Below are positions 26,060 to 34,914 of a stretch of DNA of 51,010 nucleotides, piece by piece. The stretch is from positions 10,325 to 61,334 of the forward strand of contig DGAU01000017.1 in assembly GCA_002384055.1 (NCBI GenBank). The letters run 5' to 3'. Origin of the DNA: Flavobacteriaceae bacterium UBA4022. Its GTDB lineage: Bacteria; Bacteroidota; Bacteroidia; Flavobacteriales; Flavobacteriaceae. How positions within the stretch are numbered: the first letter of the stretch is position 1; every line of letters begins with the position of its first letter. Under the pieces are notes generated by a model. That model was not told the origin of the DNA. It saw nothing but the letters and a program-made list of their open reading frames with translations, and searched no databases. The position numbers and the translations under genes were made by a program.

Positions 26060-27622
26060 ATGAACAAAAGGCTGTTTACCCTGCTTATCAGTTTGATGTC
26101 ACTCTCTCTATTGGGCATCATGTTTGTTCAAGGTTATTGGATTAGTAATGCCTATACCACCAAAGATGATCAATTTACTATTGGCGTACGTCAAGTGCTC
26201 ATTGATGTGGCACGTAAAGTACAACTGCGTGAGACTGAAGATTATTATCAATTGTATAGTGGTCTTGTCGATAGTATAGAAAAACCTGAAAACATCAATG
26301 TGACCGAGTTGATCTACCGCATTGTTAATGAGGACAAGAATGAAACAGTGATCTTTTCGGACGGAATCATTGAAGAAGATTATAAACTCTCCGCTTATTT
26401 TTCTGACGTCGAATTTGATTCTATTGCCTTTAAAAAGATCACGAATCAAAAATCCACAACCCGCATCATCAGTTCTTTGGATGATCAGGGCGAAATCACG
26501 CAAACCACTGTCGATTTTGATCGTTTGCGCGATTTTGAACGAAAACAGTTCGAGGAAGCCGTCGCCAACATTGCCTCTAGAATCCCCATACACAAACGCG
26601 TCACGAGTCAAGAAATTAAGTCACTCATTACTCTTGAAGCAAGTGAACGGGGTATAAAATCCAAGTTTGATTTTGCCATTTATAGCGATGCATTGGCCAC
26701 TAAAGTGCGATCGCGTGGATTTGAACTGGATCCGGAGAATACTTATGGCGTGCCGCTATTCATCAATGACACCTTCCAAACGCACTACCAGTTATACGTC
26801 AACTTCTCGGATAAAAATCAGGAGATATTGAATTCACTATTGGGCATGGCCTTACTGTCTTTGATTTTTACTGGAGTGATCATCATCACCTATGCCAATA
26901 CCTTATCCCAGCTTTTTCGTCAGCGTCAAATTTCTCAGATAAAAACGGATTTCATCAACAATATGACGCATGAATTTAAAACACCCATTGCTACGATTAA
27001 TTTGGCCTTGGATGCGTTGAAAAATCCAAAAGTTTCAGATAACAAGGAGTTTATAGCGCGTTATATGGATATGATACGCGAAGAAAATCGCCGGATGCAT
27101 GCTCAAGTCGAGAATGTCTTACGGATTTCTAAACTGGATAAAAACGAATTGGATTTGCCCAAGAAGCGCATCAAGCTTCATGACATTATCGAAGATGCTA
27201 TATCCCATGTGAGTTTGATGATTGAAGACCGCGAAGGTGAATTAGTTAAGGAGCTAAAGGCTCAGAAATCATCGGTGTTAGGCAATGAACTCCATTTGAC
27301 CAACGTTATTGTTAATGTCCTTGATAATGCCATCAAGTATTCGGAAGGAAATCCAATGATTACCATCACTACCGAAAACGTCAAAAACACCATTGTCCTT
27401 AAGGTCAGCGACCAAGGTATCGGCATGTCGAAGGCAGTTCAAAAAAAGATATTTGAAAAATTTTATCGGGAACCCACAGGGGACCTTCATAATGTTAAAG
27501 GGCATGGTCTTGGTTTGGCTTATGTCAAAAAAATCTTAGACGATCACAATGCCGATATTTACGTGGAAAGCGAAAAGAGTAGGGGCAGTGTGTTTTATAT
27601 TAAATTGGACTTAATCGCATAA
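26060..27622 (+). CDS. Sensor histidine kinase (RprX-like)
   Basis: Membrane histidine kinase of 520 residues. Transmembrane segments lie at about 6-28 and 258-280, enclosing a periplasmic sensor region of about 225 residues with no motif I recognise. The HisKA site is His304 in MTHEFKTPIA, and the ATPase has the N box (VIVNVLDNAIKYSEG), G1 (SDQGIGM) and G2 (GHGLGLAYV). It is paired with the OmpR-type regulator 3 nt downstream. The pair resembles RprX/RprY of Bacteroides; the signal is unknown. Confidence 0.93.
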   Translation: MNKRLFTLLISLMSLSLLGIMFVQGYWISNAYTTKDDQFTIGVRQVLIDVARKVQLRETEDYYQLYSGLVDSIEKPENINVTELIYRIVNEDKNETVIFSDGIIEEDYKLSAYFSDVEFDSIAFKKITNQKSTTRIISSLDDQGEITQTTVDFDRLRDFERKQFEEAVANIASRIPIHKRVTSQEIKSLITLEASERGIKSKFDFAIYSDALATKVRSRGFELDPENTYGVPLFINDTFQTHYQLYVNFSDKNQEILNSLLGMALLSLIFTGVIIITYANTLSQLFRQRQISQIKTDFINNMTHEFKTPIATINLALDALKNPKVSDNKEFIARYMDMIREENRRMHAQVENVLRISKLDKNELDLPKKRIKLHDIIEDAISHVSLMIEDREGELVKELKAQKSSVLGNELHLTNVIVNVLDNAIKYSEGNPMITITTENVKNTIVLKVSDQGIGMSKAVQKKIFEKFYREPTGDLHNVKGHGLGLAYVKKILDDHNADIYVESEKSRGSVFYIKLDLIA

Positions 27623-27625
27623 ATT

Positions 27626-28342
27626 ATGATAACAGAGAACAAGAAAATTTTATTGGTAGAAGATGATCCGAATTTTGGAACAGTTCTGAAGGATTATTTG
27701 ATGATGAATGATTACGATGTCATCTTGGCTAAAAACGGCATGGAAGGCTTCGAGAAATTCAAGAAGGATGATTATGATTTGTGCATTTTGGATGTCATGA
27801 TGCCCTACAAAGATGGATTTACCTTAGCTAAAGAAATTCGGGAAAAGAATAAGGAAGTGCCGATCATCTTTTTGACCGCCAAGGCGATGAAGGAAGACGT
27901 GCTGAAGGGATACAAAATAGGTGCCGATGATTACTTAAATAAACCATTTGATAGCGAGGTGCTCTTGATGAAAATCAAAGCCATCATCCAACGTAAATCT
28001 AAAGAGACGGTGAGTGATAGTAAGCAATTTGATTTTGTTTTTGGGAATTTTCATTTAAATGCCAAGTTGCGTTATCTGACTTATAAGGATCAGGCGCCCA
28101 ATAAGCTATCACCAAAGGAAAATGATCTACTCCGACTCTTGGCCTTGCACAAAAACGATTTAATGCCTCGTGAATTGGCCTTGACCAAAATATGGCGCGA
28201 TGATAATTATTTTACCTCAAGAAGCATGGATGTGTATATTGCCAAATTGCGCAAATACCTCAGTGCCGACGATGAAGTTGAAATCATTAATATCCATGGA
28301 GAGGGGTTTCGATTGGTCGTCAAGACTGAAATAGACAACTGA
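27626..28342 (+). CDS. OmpR-family response regulator (RprY-like)
   Basis: DNA-binding response regulator of 238 residues. The receiver domain has the acidic pair in LVEDD, the phospho-acceptor Asp56 in CILDVMMPYKDG, and the conserved Thr and Lys in FLTAKA and NKPFD. A winged-helix trans_reg_C domain fills the C-terminal 100 residues (KLSPKENDLLRLLAL, then SRSMDVYIAKLRKYL). It is the partner of the upstream kinase. Confidence 0.94.
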   Translation: MITENKKILLVEDDPNFGTVLKDYLMMNDYDVILAKNGMEGFEKFKKDDYDLCILDVMMPYKDGFTLAKEIREKNKEVPIIFLTAKAMKEDVLKGYKIGADDYLNKPFDSEVLLMKIKAIIQRKSKETVSDSKQFDFVFGNFHLNAKLRYLTYKDQAPNKLSPKENDLLRLLALHKNDLMPRELALTKIWRDDNYFTSRSMDVYIAKLRKYLSADDEVEIINIHGEGFRLVVKTEIDN

Positions 28343-28359
28343 TATTGCGGTGCCCAGGT

Positions 28360-29265
28360 TTATGAGCGTCGTATGGCCTTGATCACGTCTTCGGGTTTGG
28401 TATGGTAATCAAACCAAAGTGTTGTGGCGTCTTTTTGAAACCAGGTCATTTGTCTTTTGGAGAATCTTCGGGTATTGGTTTTGATCAGTGCTACAGCTGT
28501 TTCAAAATCAATCTGATGGTCTAAATAAGCGAATAGCTCTCTGTAGCCAACGGTTTGTAAGGCGTTCAAATCTCTATACTCAAAAAGAGCTTTAACTTCT
28601 TCTAGTAGTCCTTGATTTATCATCTGGTCTACGCGAAGATCGATCCGCTGGTAAATTTCCTCTCGTGAGGCTTTTAGCCCTATAGACAGGATATTGAACG
28701 GCCTCTTTTTAGTGCTATTGGTTCGGAAAGAAGAAAAAGGCCGCCCGGTAGCACGATAGATCTCTAGTCCACGAATGACTCTTTGGTGATTATGCACATC
28801 TACAATAGCGTAATAGTCCGGATCTACGGTTTTTAGCTCCTCTTGTAGCGTTTGGATTCCATCTGTCTCAAATACTGTATTGAGGGCTGATCTGATCGAC
28901 TGCGGGACTTCAGGGAATTCATCTAATCCAGAAATTACGGCCTTGGTATAGAGGCCTGAGCCGCCTACCAAAATCAAATAACGATGTTCAGGTCTGAGTT
29001 GTTCGATCAGCGCAAGGGCATCACGCTCATAGGCTCCCACAGAATAGGGCTGGTGTATGCTGCGGTGCTGTATGAAATAATGCTCTGCCGCCTGAATTTC
29101 TTCCGCGACAGGAACGGCTGTGCCAATAGTCATTTCCTTATAAAATTGTCTGGAGTCCGCCGATAGAATGGGGCAATTCAAGTGGTTGGCGATGGCAATG
29201 CTTAGTGCGGTTTTGCCAATGGCCGTAGGGCCTACAATGGAGATCAAGGTCGTCTCTTGACTCAT
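28360..29265 (-). CDS. miaA: tRNA dimethylallyltransferase MiaA
   Basis: Transfers a dimethylallyl group to A37 of tRNAs that read codons starting with U. The P-loop GPTAIGKT is at residues 12-19, followed by LSADSRQFYKEMTIGTA and LVGGSGLYTKAVISG, all typical. Length is 301 residues. The frame is open 30 nt further upstream, but the ATG at 29265 overlaps the stop of the channel gene as ATGA and gives the usual N-terminus. Confidence 0.95.
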   Translation of the reverse strand: MSQETTLISIVGPTAIGKTALSIAIANHLNCPILSADSRQFYKEMTIGTAVPVAEEIQAAEHYFIQHRSIHQPYSVGAYERDALALIEQLRPEHRYLILVGGSGLYTKAVISGLDEFPEVPQSIRSALNTVFETDGIQTLQEELKTVDPDYYAIVDVHNHQRVIRGLEIYRATGRPFSSFRTNSTKKRPFNILSIGLKASREEIYQRIDLRVDQMINQGLLEEVKALFEYRDLNALQTVGYRELFAYLDHQIDFETAVALIKTNTRRFSKRQMTWFQKDATTLWFDYHTKPEDVIKAIRRS

Positions 29266-30098
29266 GTGGCTGGGGGGTTGAGTTCTTGGCCACAATTAAG
29301 ACAAAACTGTGCATTATCTTGATGTCGTCCGTAGCCGCAATTAGAACAGGATTGCGTATTGTTTAGTGCTTCCGCGAGCTCATGTTTGGTGTATTCGGCG
29401 CTCACGATACCCGTGGGAACCGCGATGATGCCATAACCCAAAATCATAAGGATTGAAGCGATGAATTGGCCTAATGGGGTCACTGGAGTAATGTCTCCAA
29501 AGCCAACAGTCGTTAAGGTGACTATGGCCCAGTAAATACCACGTGGGATACTGGTAAAGCCACTATTATCTCCTTCGACAAGGTACATTAGGGTACCCGC
29601 AATAACCGAGACGATCAGGACTGCAAAAAGAAAGATTAGGATCTTAGGCTTGCTGTGCTGCAAGGCGGCGCGCAGCCGCCGTGATTCACCGATGTAACGT
29701 GTGATTTTTAATATGCGAAAAACGCGCAATAGCCTTAGGGCGCGAACGGTCACTAACACAGAGCTGCCCGAAAGCACAAAACTTAAGTACAGGGGCATAA
29801 TAGAGAGAAAGTCAATAATGCCATAAAAGCTAAAGAGGTAATGCCTTGGATTTTGGATGCATATGATGCGCAAAATATATTCAATGGTAAAAAGAATAGT
29901 GATGATCCATTCTGCAGTGCGCAGCACGGAATACACCTCTTCTGGCAGTCCCTTAACACTCTCAATCATTACCGAGCATACACTAGCCAAAATAAATATC
30001 AACAGGGCGATATCAAACCATTTACCGGCAGGAGTGTCGGCTTCATAGATGATTTGGTGCAGGGATTTTTGCCAGGGTTTTAAAGTTGATTTTGCCAT
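29262..30098 (-). CDS. Voltage-gated-type potassium channel with C-terminal zinc ribbon
   Basis: Six-transmembrane ion transporter of 278 residues. The S4 segment (TVRALRLLRVFRILKITRY) has arginines at 119, 122, 125, 128 and 134, spaced as in voltage sensors. The pore filter TTVGFGD at 196-202 indicates potassium selectivity. The C-terminus ends in a small four-cysteine zinc ribbon (Cys251, 254, 266, 269) instead of a cyclic-nucleotide or RCK domain. It overlaps miaA by 4 nt. The gating signal is unknown. Confidence 0.92.
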   Translation of the reverse strand: MAKSTLKPWQKSLHQIIYEADTPAGKWFDIALLIFILASVCSVMIESVKGLPEEVYSVLRTAEWIITILFTIEYILRIICIQNPRHYLFSFYGIIDFLSIMPLYLSFVLSGSSVLVTVRALRLLRVFRILKITRYIGESRRLRAALQHSKPKILIFLFAVLIVSVIAGTLMYLVEGDNSGFTSIPRGIYWAIVTLTTVGFGDITPVTPLGQFIASILMILGYGIIAVPTGIVSAEYTKHELAEALNNTQSCSNCGYGRHQDNAQFCLNCGQELNPPAT

Positions 30099-30126
30099 AT
30101 TTAGCGCATTGTGCCTTTAAAAGTAG

Positions 30127-30150
30127 GGAAGATTTTAAATTTAATCTTCC
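30127..30150. other. Inverted repeat at the exonuclease stop codon
   Basis: Arms GGAAGATT (30127-30134) and AATCTTCC (30143-30150) flank an 8-nt AT-only centre. The right arm includes the stop codon of the exonuclease fusion (30141-30143). There is no proper T-tract, so it is at most a weak terminator or an mRNA-end stabiliser, and it is also close to the 5' end of the channel gene's upstream region. Confidence 0.45.
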
Positions 30151-31514
30151 GGATTCAGTTTTAATATTTTCAAAACCTTATGTTTTCTCAAATAAGACTG
30201 GATGATATGCTGGGCATCACGATTGTCTTCCATCGGCCGCAGTATGGAGCGCAAAACCTCAGGATTTTGTATTTGAAAATTCAAATTGAAATAGCCAAAC
30301 CCTTTGAATTTTCCATTTTCAATGGCCACTACGGAGCGTTCATCAACCGTACGACCATGATCAATAATCAAAATATTATCGGTGCTCATACTGTTCTTTT
30401 TGATGAACTCTAAAGCCCGTATGTTGTAGGTGTCAGGTTGTTCTTTTTGAACACAGGCGCCCAAACAGGTATTAAGTCCATGCAGGAAACAGCTCGATGA
30501 GCTTTTGTATAAGCCATTTAACTTTTGGCAAAGGGTGTAAGTCTCTGTAATCTGAAACAATTTCGCTTTGGCTTGTTGGTAACTGGTGAAGGTAGTGATG
30601 GCTTTTTTACGCTTGTCTGATTTTTCTATCTGGAAATTAATATAGCCATGTTCATCGGTAAATGAGGTGAGTTGAAATTGAAAAAGAGTTCTTCTTAATG
30701 CTCTGTTATATAAGGGCTTATGTATTTTAATCTCTTGACTTTCTTTAAGTAATGCAATGAGTTCGTTACCCGTGGTTTCGTAGCTGACATCGGCCACATC
30801 CAGTTGTATTTTTTTCGCTTTTCTTTGGTCCCCAGTAAAGTGCTGCATCAAGCGCTTTTTGATGTTCTTGCTTTTGCCAATGTAAATGATGTCACCGTTT
30901 TTGTCGTGCATATAATAGACGCCAGTATCTGATGGAGCCCCTGCAATTAAATCCAAAAGCTTTGGTTCTAATTGTTTTTTTGGATCGTTGCGGATCAGGC
31001 CGCGCACGATGATTTTTTCAAGGTCTTTGTCCAATAAGAGCTTAAAGAGTTTTACTGTGGCCAATGCGTCACCCTGTGCTCTATGGCGATCGCTCAAAGG
31101 AATGCCTAAAGATCTCGTGAGTTTGCCTAAGCTATAGGAGGGCTGGTCGGGAATTAATTTTTTGGATAATTCTACCGTGCACAAAGTTTGTTTGTCAAAC
31201 GGATAACCCAATCGATCAAATTCGGTGCACAAAATACGGTAATCAAACTGTGCGTTGTGGGCTACCAAGACACAGTCTTTGGTGATTTCAACGATCCGTT
31301 TGGCGATTTCAAAAAACTTCGGTGCTTGGCGCAGCATTGCATTATTGATTCCTGTCAAGTTGACTACAAAAGGTTGAATGGGTCTTTCGGGATTGACCAG
31401 ACTGCAAAACTGATCAACGATCTCTTGGCCGTCATAACGATAAATGGCTATTTCAGTAATGCCTTCTTCGTTGTACTTTCCGCCGGTAGTTTCTATGTCG
31501 ACAATGGCAAACAT
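30141..31514 (-). CDS. DnaQ-type exonuclease fused to GIY-YIG (UvrC/Cho-like) nuclease domain
   Basis: A two-nuclease fusion of 457 residues. The N-terminal DEDDh 3'-5' exonuclease has Asp6 and Glu8 (VDIETTG), Asp91 (HNAQFDY), His144 and Asp149. The GIY-YIG domain begins near residue 196, with TGVYYM and IIYIGKSKNIKKRLMQHF. A further C-terminal region contains three closely placed cysteines around SSSCFLHGLNTCLGACV. Known homologues are annotated as DNA polymerase III epsilon-like or Cho-like repair nucleases. The start is 1 nt before the end of the YggS-type gene upstream. Confidence 0.88.
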   Translation of the reverse strand: MFAIVDIETTGGKYNEEGITEIAIYRYDGQEIVDQFCSLVNPERPIQPFVVNLTGINNAMLRQAPKFFEIAKRIVEITKDCVLVAHNAQFDYRILCTEFDRLGYPFDKQTLCTVELSKKLIPDQPSYSLGKLTRSLGIPLSDRHRAQGDALATVKLFKLLLDKDLEKIIVRGLIRNDPKKQLEPKLLDLIAGAPSDTGVYYMHDKNGDIIYIGKSKNIKKRLMQHFTGDQRKAKKIQLDVADVSYETTGNELIALLKESQEIKIHKPLYNRALRRTLFQFQLTSFTDEHGYINFQIEKSDKRKKAITTFTSYQQAKAKLFQITETYTLCQKLNGLYKSSSSCFLHGLNTCLGACVQKEQPDTYNIRALEFIKKNSMSTDNILIIDHGRTVDERSVVAIENGKFKGFGYFNLNFQIQNPEVLRSILRPMEDNRDAQHIIQSYLRKHKVLKILKLNPED

Positions 31515-32195
31515 CTAAGATTGAGGCGTTTGTAGTGGCGCTTCGCGCTCACCAAATAACGCGCTACCGACCCGGATCATATTGCTGCCATATTGGAGCG
31601 CAATGTCATAATCGGCGCTCATGCCGATGGATAATGTCGTAAAGCCAAATTCTGTTTTGTTTTGGTCGTAAAAGGATTGCAGTAGGGCGAATTCCTGAGC
31701 AATCTGAGCTGGATCATCCGTAAAAGTAGCCATGCCCATAAGGCCTATAATGATGGCGCCTTCCATCTGTTTTACAGCCTCAGAATGGAGTGCATCAATT
31801 GCTTGTTCTTGGGTCAGTCCGAATTTTTGCGCTTCCGAAGCAATTTTGATCTGCAGTAAACACGGTATGCATCGGTTGTTATTGCGTCCTTGTTTGTCAA
31901 TTTCTTTCAGTAATTTGAGGCTGTCTACAGAATGAACTAGGGATACAAAAGGAGCCATATATTTGACCTTGTTTGTTTGTACATGACCAATCATATGCCA
32001 CTGAATATCCTTGGGTAGTTCGGCCCATTTATGAGCCATTTCTTGTATTTTATTTTCGCCAAAAACCCGTTGACCACCGTCATAGGCCATTTGTAACACC
32101 TCAATGGGTTTGGTTTTAGAAACGGCGACTAAGGTAACTTCAGCTGGAAGTTGGTTTTGTAGGGCACTTATCTTATGGGCTATCGGGTTGGGCAT
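31515..32195 (-). CDS. YggS-family PLP-binding protein (PLP homeostasis)
   Basis: Cytoplasmic pyridoxal-phosphate-binding protein of the YggS/PROSC family, 226 residues. The Schiff-base lysine is Lys27 in VAVSKTKP, and the segments FGENKIQE and WHMIGHVQTNK are diagnostic. It has no known enzyme activity and helps regulate PLP and amino acid pools. It sits between a 3-hydroxyacyl-CoA dehydrogenase and the exonuclease fusion in one compact minus-strand unit. Confidence 0.94.
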   Translation of the reverse strand: MPNPIAHKISALQNQLPAEVTLVAVSKTKPIEVLQMAYDGGQRVFGENKIQEMAHKWAELPKDIQWHMIGHVQTNKVKYMAPFVSLVHSVDSLKLLKEIDKQGRNNNRCIPCLLQIKIASEAQKFGLTQEQAIDALHSEAVKQMEGAIIIGLMGMATFTDDPAQIAQEFALLQSFYDQNKTEFGFTTLSIGMSADYDIALQYGSNMIRVGSALFGEREAPLQTPQS

Positions 32196-32203
32196 AGGGC
32201 GTT

Positions 32204-33091
32204 TTACAGAAATCGTTTTGCTACTATTTCTGCTTTGCGGCTTTGGGTATAGTCGTAAAAACCTTCGCCACTTTTCACGCCGAATTTACCGGCTTGTACC
32301 ATATTGACCAGCAAAGGGCATGGGGCAAACTTGGGTTGTTTAAACCCATCGTGCATCACATTAAGTATCGATAAACAGACATCTAGTCCAATAAAATCGG
32401 CCAATTGTAAGGGGCCCATAGGGTGTCCCATTCCCAGTTTCATGATGGCGTCTATTTCTTGGACACCAGCCACACCCGTGTGTAATGTTTCAATGGCTTC
32501 ATTGATCATTGGGATCAGTATTCTATTGGCCACAAACCCTGGATAATCGTTTACCGCGACTGGGATTTTATTGAGTTTTTCTGACATCTTCATAATGGTA
32601 TCGCGAGTTTCCTGACTCGTATCGTAACCGGAAATAATTTCGACCAATTTCATCAAAGGCACGGGATTCATAAAGTGCATGCCAATCACACGGTCAGGTC
32701 GGGTGGTCGCTGAGGCAATTTTGGTGATAGAAATAGATGAGGTGTTGGTCGCGAGGATAGTGTCTTCGGGACAAAATGCATCTAAATTTTTAAAAATTTG
32801 GAGTTTTAGATCCATGCGCTCAGTGGCTGCTTCAACCACAAGACTTGCATATTCCACGCCTTCTTCCAGATCAGTATGGGTCGTGATATTTGCGAGTGTG
32901 TTGGCCTTATCTTGCTCGGAGATTACTTCTTTAGCTACCATACGGTCCAAATTCTTGGCGATGGTCACAAGGGCTTGGGCCAGTGCTTTCTCAGAAACAT
33001 CGATGAGTTGCACTCGGTAATCGTATTGGGCAAAGGTATGGGCAATTCCGTTGCCCATAGTGCCTGCCCCAATGACAGCTACATTTTTCAT
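32204..33091 (-). CDS. 3-hydroxybutyryl-CoA (3-hydroxyacyl-CoA) dehydrogenase
   Basis: NAD-dependent dehydrogenase of 295 residues acting on 3-hydroxyacyl-CoA. The nucleotide-binding motif VIGAGTMGNGIA is at 6-17, and the catalytic His139 lies in GMHFMNPVPLMKLVEI. The C-terminal domain has MGHPMGPLQLADFIGLDV. The stand-alone size matches short-chain 3-hydroxybutyryl-CoA dehydrogenases. The frame is open 63 nt upstream, but the ATG at 33091 lies directly before the Rossmann strand and 4 nt after the preceding gene. Confidence 0.94.
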   Translation of the reverse strand: MKNVAVIGAGTMGNGIAHTFAQYDYRVQLIDVSEKALAQALVTIAKNLDRMVAKEVISEQDKANTLANITTHTDLEEGVEYASLVVEAATERMDLKLQIFKNLDAFCPEDTILATNTSSISITKIASATTRPDRVIGMHFMNPVPLMKLVEIISGYDTSQETRDTIMKMSEKLNKIPVAVNDYPGFVANRILIPMINEAIETLHTGVAGVQEIDAIMKLGMGHPMGPLQLADFIGLDVCLSILNVMHDGFKQPKFAPCPLLVNMVQAGKFGVKSGEGFYDYTQSRKAEIVAKRFL

Positions 33092-33095
33092 ATCG

Positions 33096-34064
33096 TTAAA
33101 GGTGTTTGAAATTTTCAATAACCAACAGGGCAACGCGCAAAGCTTCGGCGCCATCGCTTAAGCTCACTACTGGTGTACTGTTATTGTGAATGGATTGCGC
33201 GAATGATTCTAATTCGTCCAAGATTGCGTTATTATCACCAACGGTTGGATTGTCAAAATAAATCTGTTTTTTAACCCCTTCGGCATTGGTCAGAACCATG
33301 GCAAAATCATCTGGATTCTTTGGGGCATCCTTCATTTTGACGACCTCGCAGGTCTTATCTAAATAATTTACAGAGATATAGGCATCTTTTTGGAAGAAGC
33401 GCACTTTTCGCATTTTCTTCATGGAAATGCGGCTCGCGGTTAAATTCGCCACACAGCCATTATCAAATTCAATACGGGCGTTGGCGATATCTGGCGTTTC
33501 CGAAATAACAGAAACACCGCTAGCACTAACCGATTTTACCGGACTATTGACAACACTCAAGATCGCGTCAATATCATGGATCATTAAGTCTAAAACAACA
33601 GGAACATCCGTCCCGCGCGGGTTGAATTCAGCCAGTCGATGCGTTTCAATAAACATGGGTTGGTCAATCAAGTCTTTAATTGCGGTGAAGGCCGGATTAA
33701 ACCGCTCGACGTGTCCGACTTGTCCCAATACGCCTTTTTCATGGGCCAAAGCTATAAGGGCTTCTGCTTCTTGGTAGGTATGGGTTATCGGCTTTTCAAT
33801 AAAAACATGCTTTCCTGCACTAAGTGCGGCCTTGGCTCCTTCAAAGTGGTAAATGGTTGGTGTGACGATATCGATGACATCGCACAACGCGATCAACTCA
33901 TCAGGATTTTCAAAATAGGTGTAGCCCAATCGAAGCTCAATGGCTAAAGCGGCTTCACGATCAGCATCGTAAAACCCGATCAGTTCAAAATAAGTTGATT
34001 GCTCCAGAAGTTTAAGGTGGATTTTTCCCAGATGGCCTGCGCCAAATACTCCAGCTTTTAACAT
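33096..34064 (-). CDS. Gfo/Idh/MocA-family NAD(P)-dependent oxidoreductase
   Basis: Oxidoreductase of 322 residues. The Rossmann motif GVFGAGHLGKIH is at residues 5-16 and the family lysine motif HVFIEKPITHTYQEA is near 90-104. The substrate is unknown; sugar or sugar-like substrates are usual for the family. Its transcript starts from a -7 element at 34082-34089 and probably continues through the dehydrogenase, YggS and exonuclease genes. Confidence 0.9.
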   Translation of the reverse strand: MLKAGVFGAGHLGKIHLKLLEQSTYFELIGFYDADREAALAIELRLGYTYFENPDELIALCDVIDIVTPTIYHFEGAKAALSAGKHVFIEKPITHTYQEAEALIALAHEKGVLGQVGHVERFNPAFTAIKDLIDQPMFIETHRLAEFNPRGTDVPVVLDLMIHDIDAILSVVNSPVKSVSASGVSVISETPDIANARIEFDNGCVANLTASRISMKKMRKVRFFQKDAYISVNYLDKTCEVVKMKDAPKNPDDFAMVLTNAEGVKKQIYFDNPTVGDNNAILDELESFAQSIHNNSTPVVSLSDGAEALRVALLVIENFKHL

Positions 34065-34081
34065 GCGTCTTTAGTTTCAAA

Positions 34082-34089
34082 CAAAGATA
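34082..34089 (-). promoter_or_regulatory. -7 promoter element of the Gfo/Idh/MocA operon
   Basis: On the minus strand this reads TATCTTTG, a perfect TAnnTTTG ending 18 nt before the ATG at 34064. It would drive the four-gene minus-strand unit down to 30141. Confidence 0.5.
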
Positions 34090-34240
34090 CTTTTTTTGAC
34101 TAAAATTAGCGGCGCATCCGTTGTAAATTACGGGACGCTTTTATTAGATTTGTTGGGATTCAGGGGTGCGTCGACGGCAGTACATGGCGCGCACTCAAAC
34201 ACACGAGCTCTCAACGTTATATACCGCTTATCGCGGCATC

Positions 34241-34882
34241 ATGAAAGACACCTATATACACAAAGGGAAACGCAAAAAGTTACTCGAAACGCTACAGCAA
34301 AAGGGGATTAGTGATCTCAAGGTGTTGCAGGCCATGAATGTTGTGCCGCGGCATTGGTTTATGGACAGTAGCTTTCTGGATCATGCTTACACCGACAAGG
34401 CCTTTCCCATTGCAGCGGATCAAACCATTTCACAGCCCTACACCGTAGCGCATCAAACAGCGTTATTGGCTTGTTTCTCCGGCGCAAAAGTTTTGGAAAT
34501 AGGGACGGGTAGTGGCTATCAGAGTGCTGTTTTAGTTGCTTTGGGCGTTGAGTTGTATACGATAGAACGGCAAAATGAATTGTTTAAAAAAACCAGTCTT
34601 TTTTTGCCTAAAATGGGTTTTCGTCCCAAAAAAATGATCTTCGGTGATGGCTACAAAGGCTTCCCTGAAAAGGCACCATATGATGGTATTATTGTCACGG
34701 CTGGCGCACCGTTTGTCCCTAAAGCCTTGTTAGAACAACTGGCTGTTGGGGCGCGCTTAGTGATTCCTATTGGGGAAGGCACCCAGATCATGACCGTCTT
34801 CAAGCGCGTTTCTGCGTCTAAGTTTGAAAAGATGGAATACGGTGAATGCCGCTTTGTCCCTTTGTTGGCACAAAAGAATTAA
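34241..34882 (+). CDS. pcm: Protein-L-isoaspartate O-methyltransferase
   Basis: Methylates isoaspartyl residues in damaged proteins to start their repair. The 213-residue protein has the motif EIGTGSGYQSAVLVALG at about residues 86-102 (motif I), DQTISQPYTVAHQTALL upstream of it, and YDGIIVTAGAPFVPKALLEQL downstream. The frame is open from a GTG at 34166, but the ATG at 34241 begins MKDTYIHKGKRK, the normal N-terminus of flavobacterial homologues. It is a single gene, convergent with hutG. Confidence 0.93.
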   Translation: MKDTYIHKGKRKKLLETLQQKGISDLKVLQAMNVVPRHWFMDSSFLDHAYTDKAFPIAADQTISQPYTVAHQTALLACFSGAKVLEIGTGSGYQSAVLVALGVELYTIERQNELFKKTSLFLPKMGFRPKKMIFGDGYKGFPEKAPYDGIIVTAGAPFVPKALLEQLAVGARLVIPIGEGTQIMTVFKRVSASKFEKMEYGECRFVPLLAQKN

Positions 34883-34914
34883 AAAATTGCAGTGACCTAT
34901 CTATGGGTCGTTGT

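Noticed and set aside
26108..26611. Long minus-strand open frame (167 codons) inside the sensor kinase gene
   Set aside because: It lies fully opposite a clear histidine kinase gene, has no recognisable domain and no promoter; it is an antisense shadow.
34166..34240. N-terminal extension of pcm from a GTG
   Set aside because: The extra 25 residues are unlike the family, whose members begin near the ATG at 34241.
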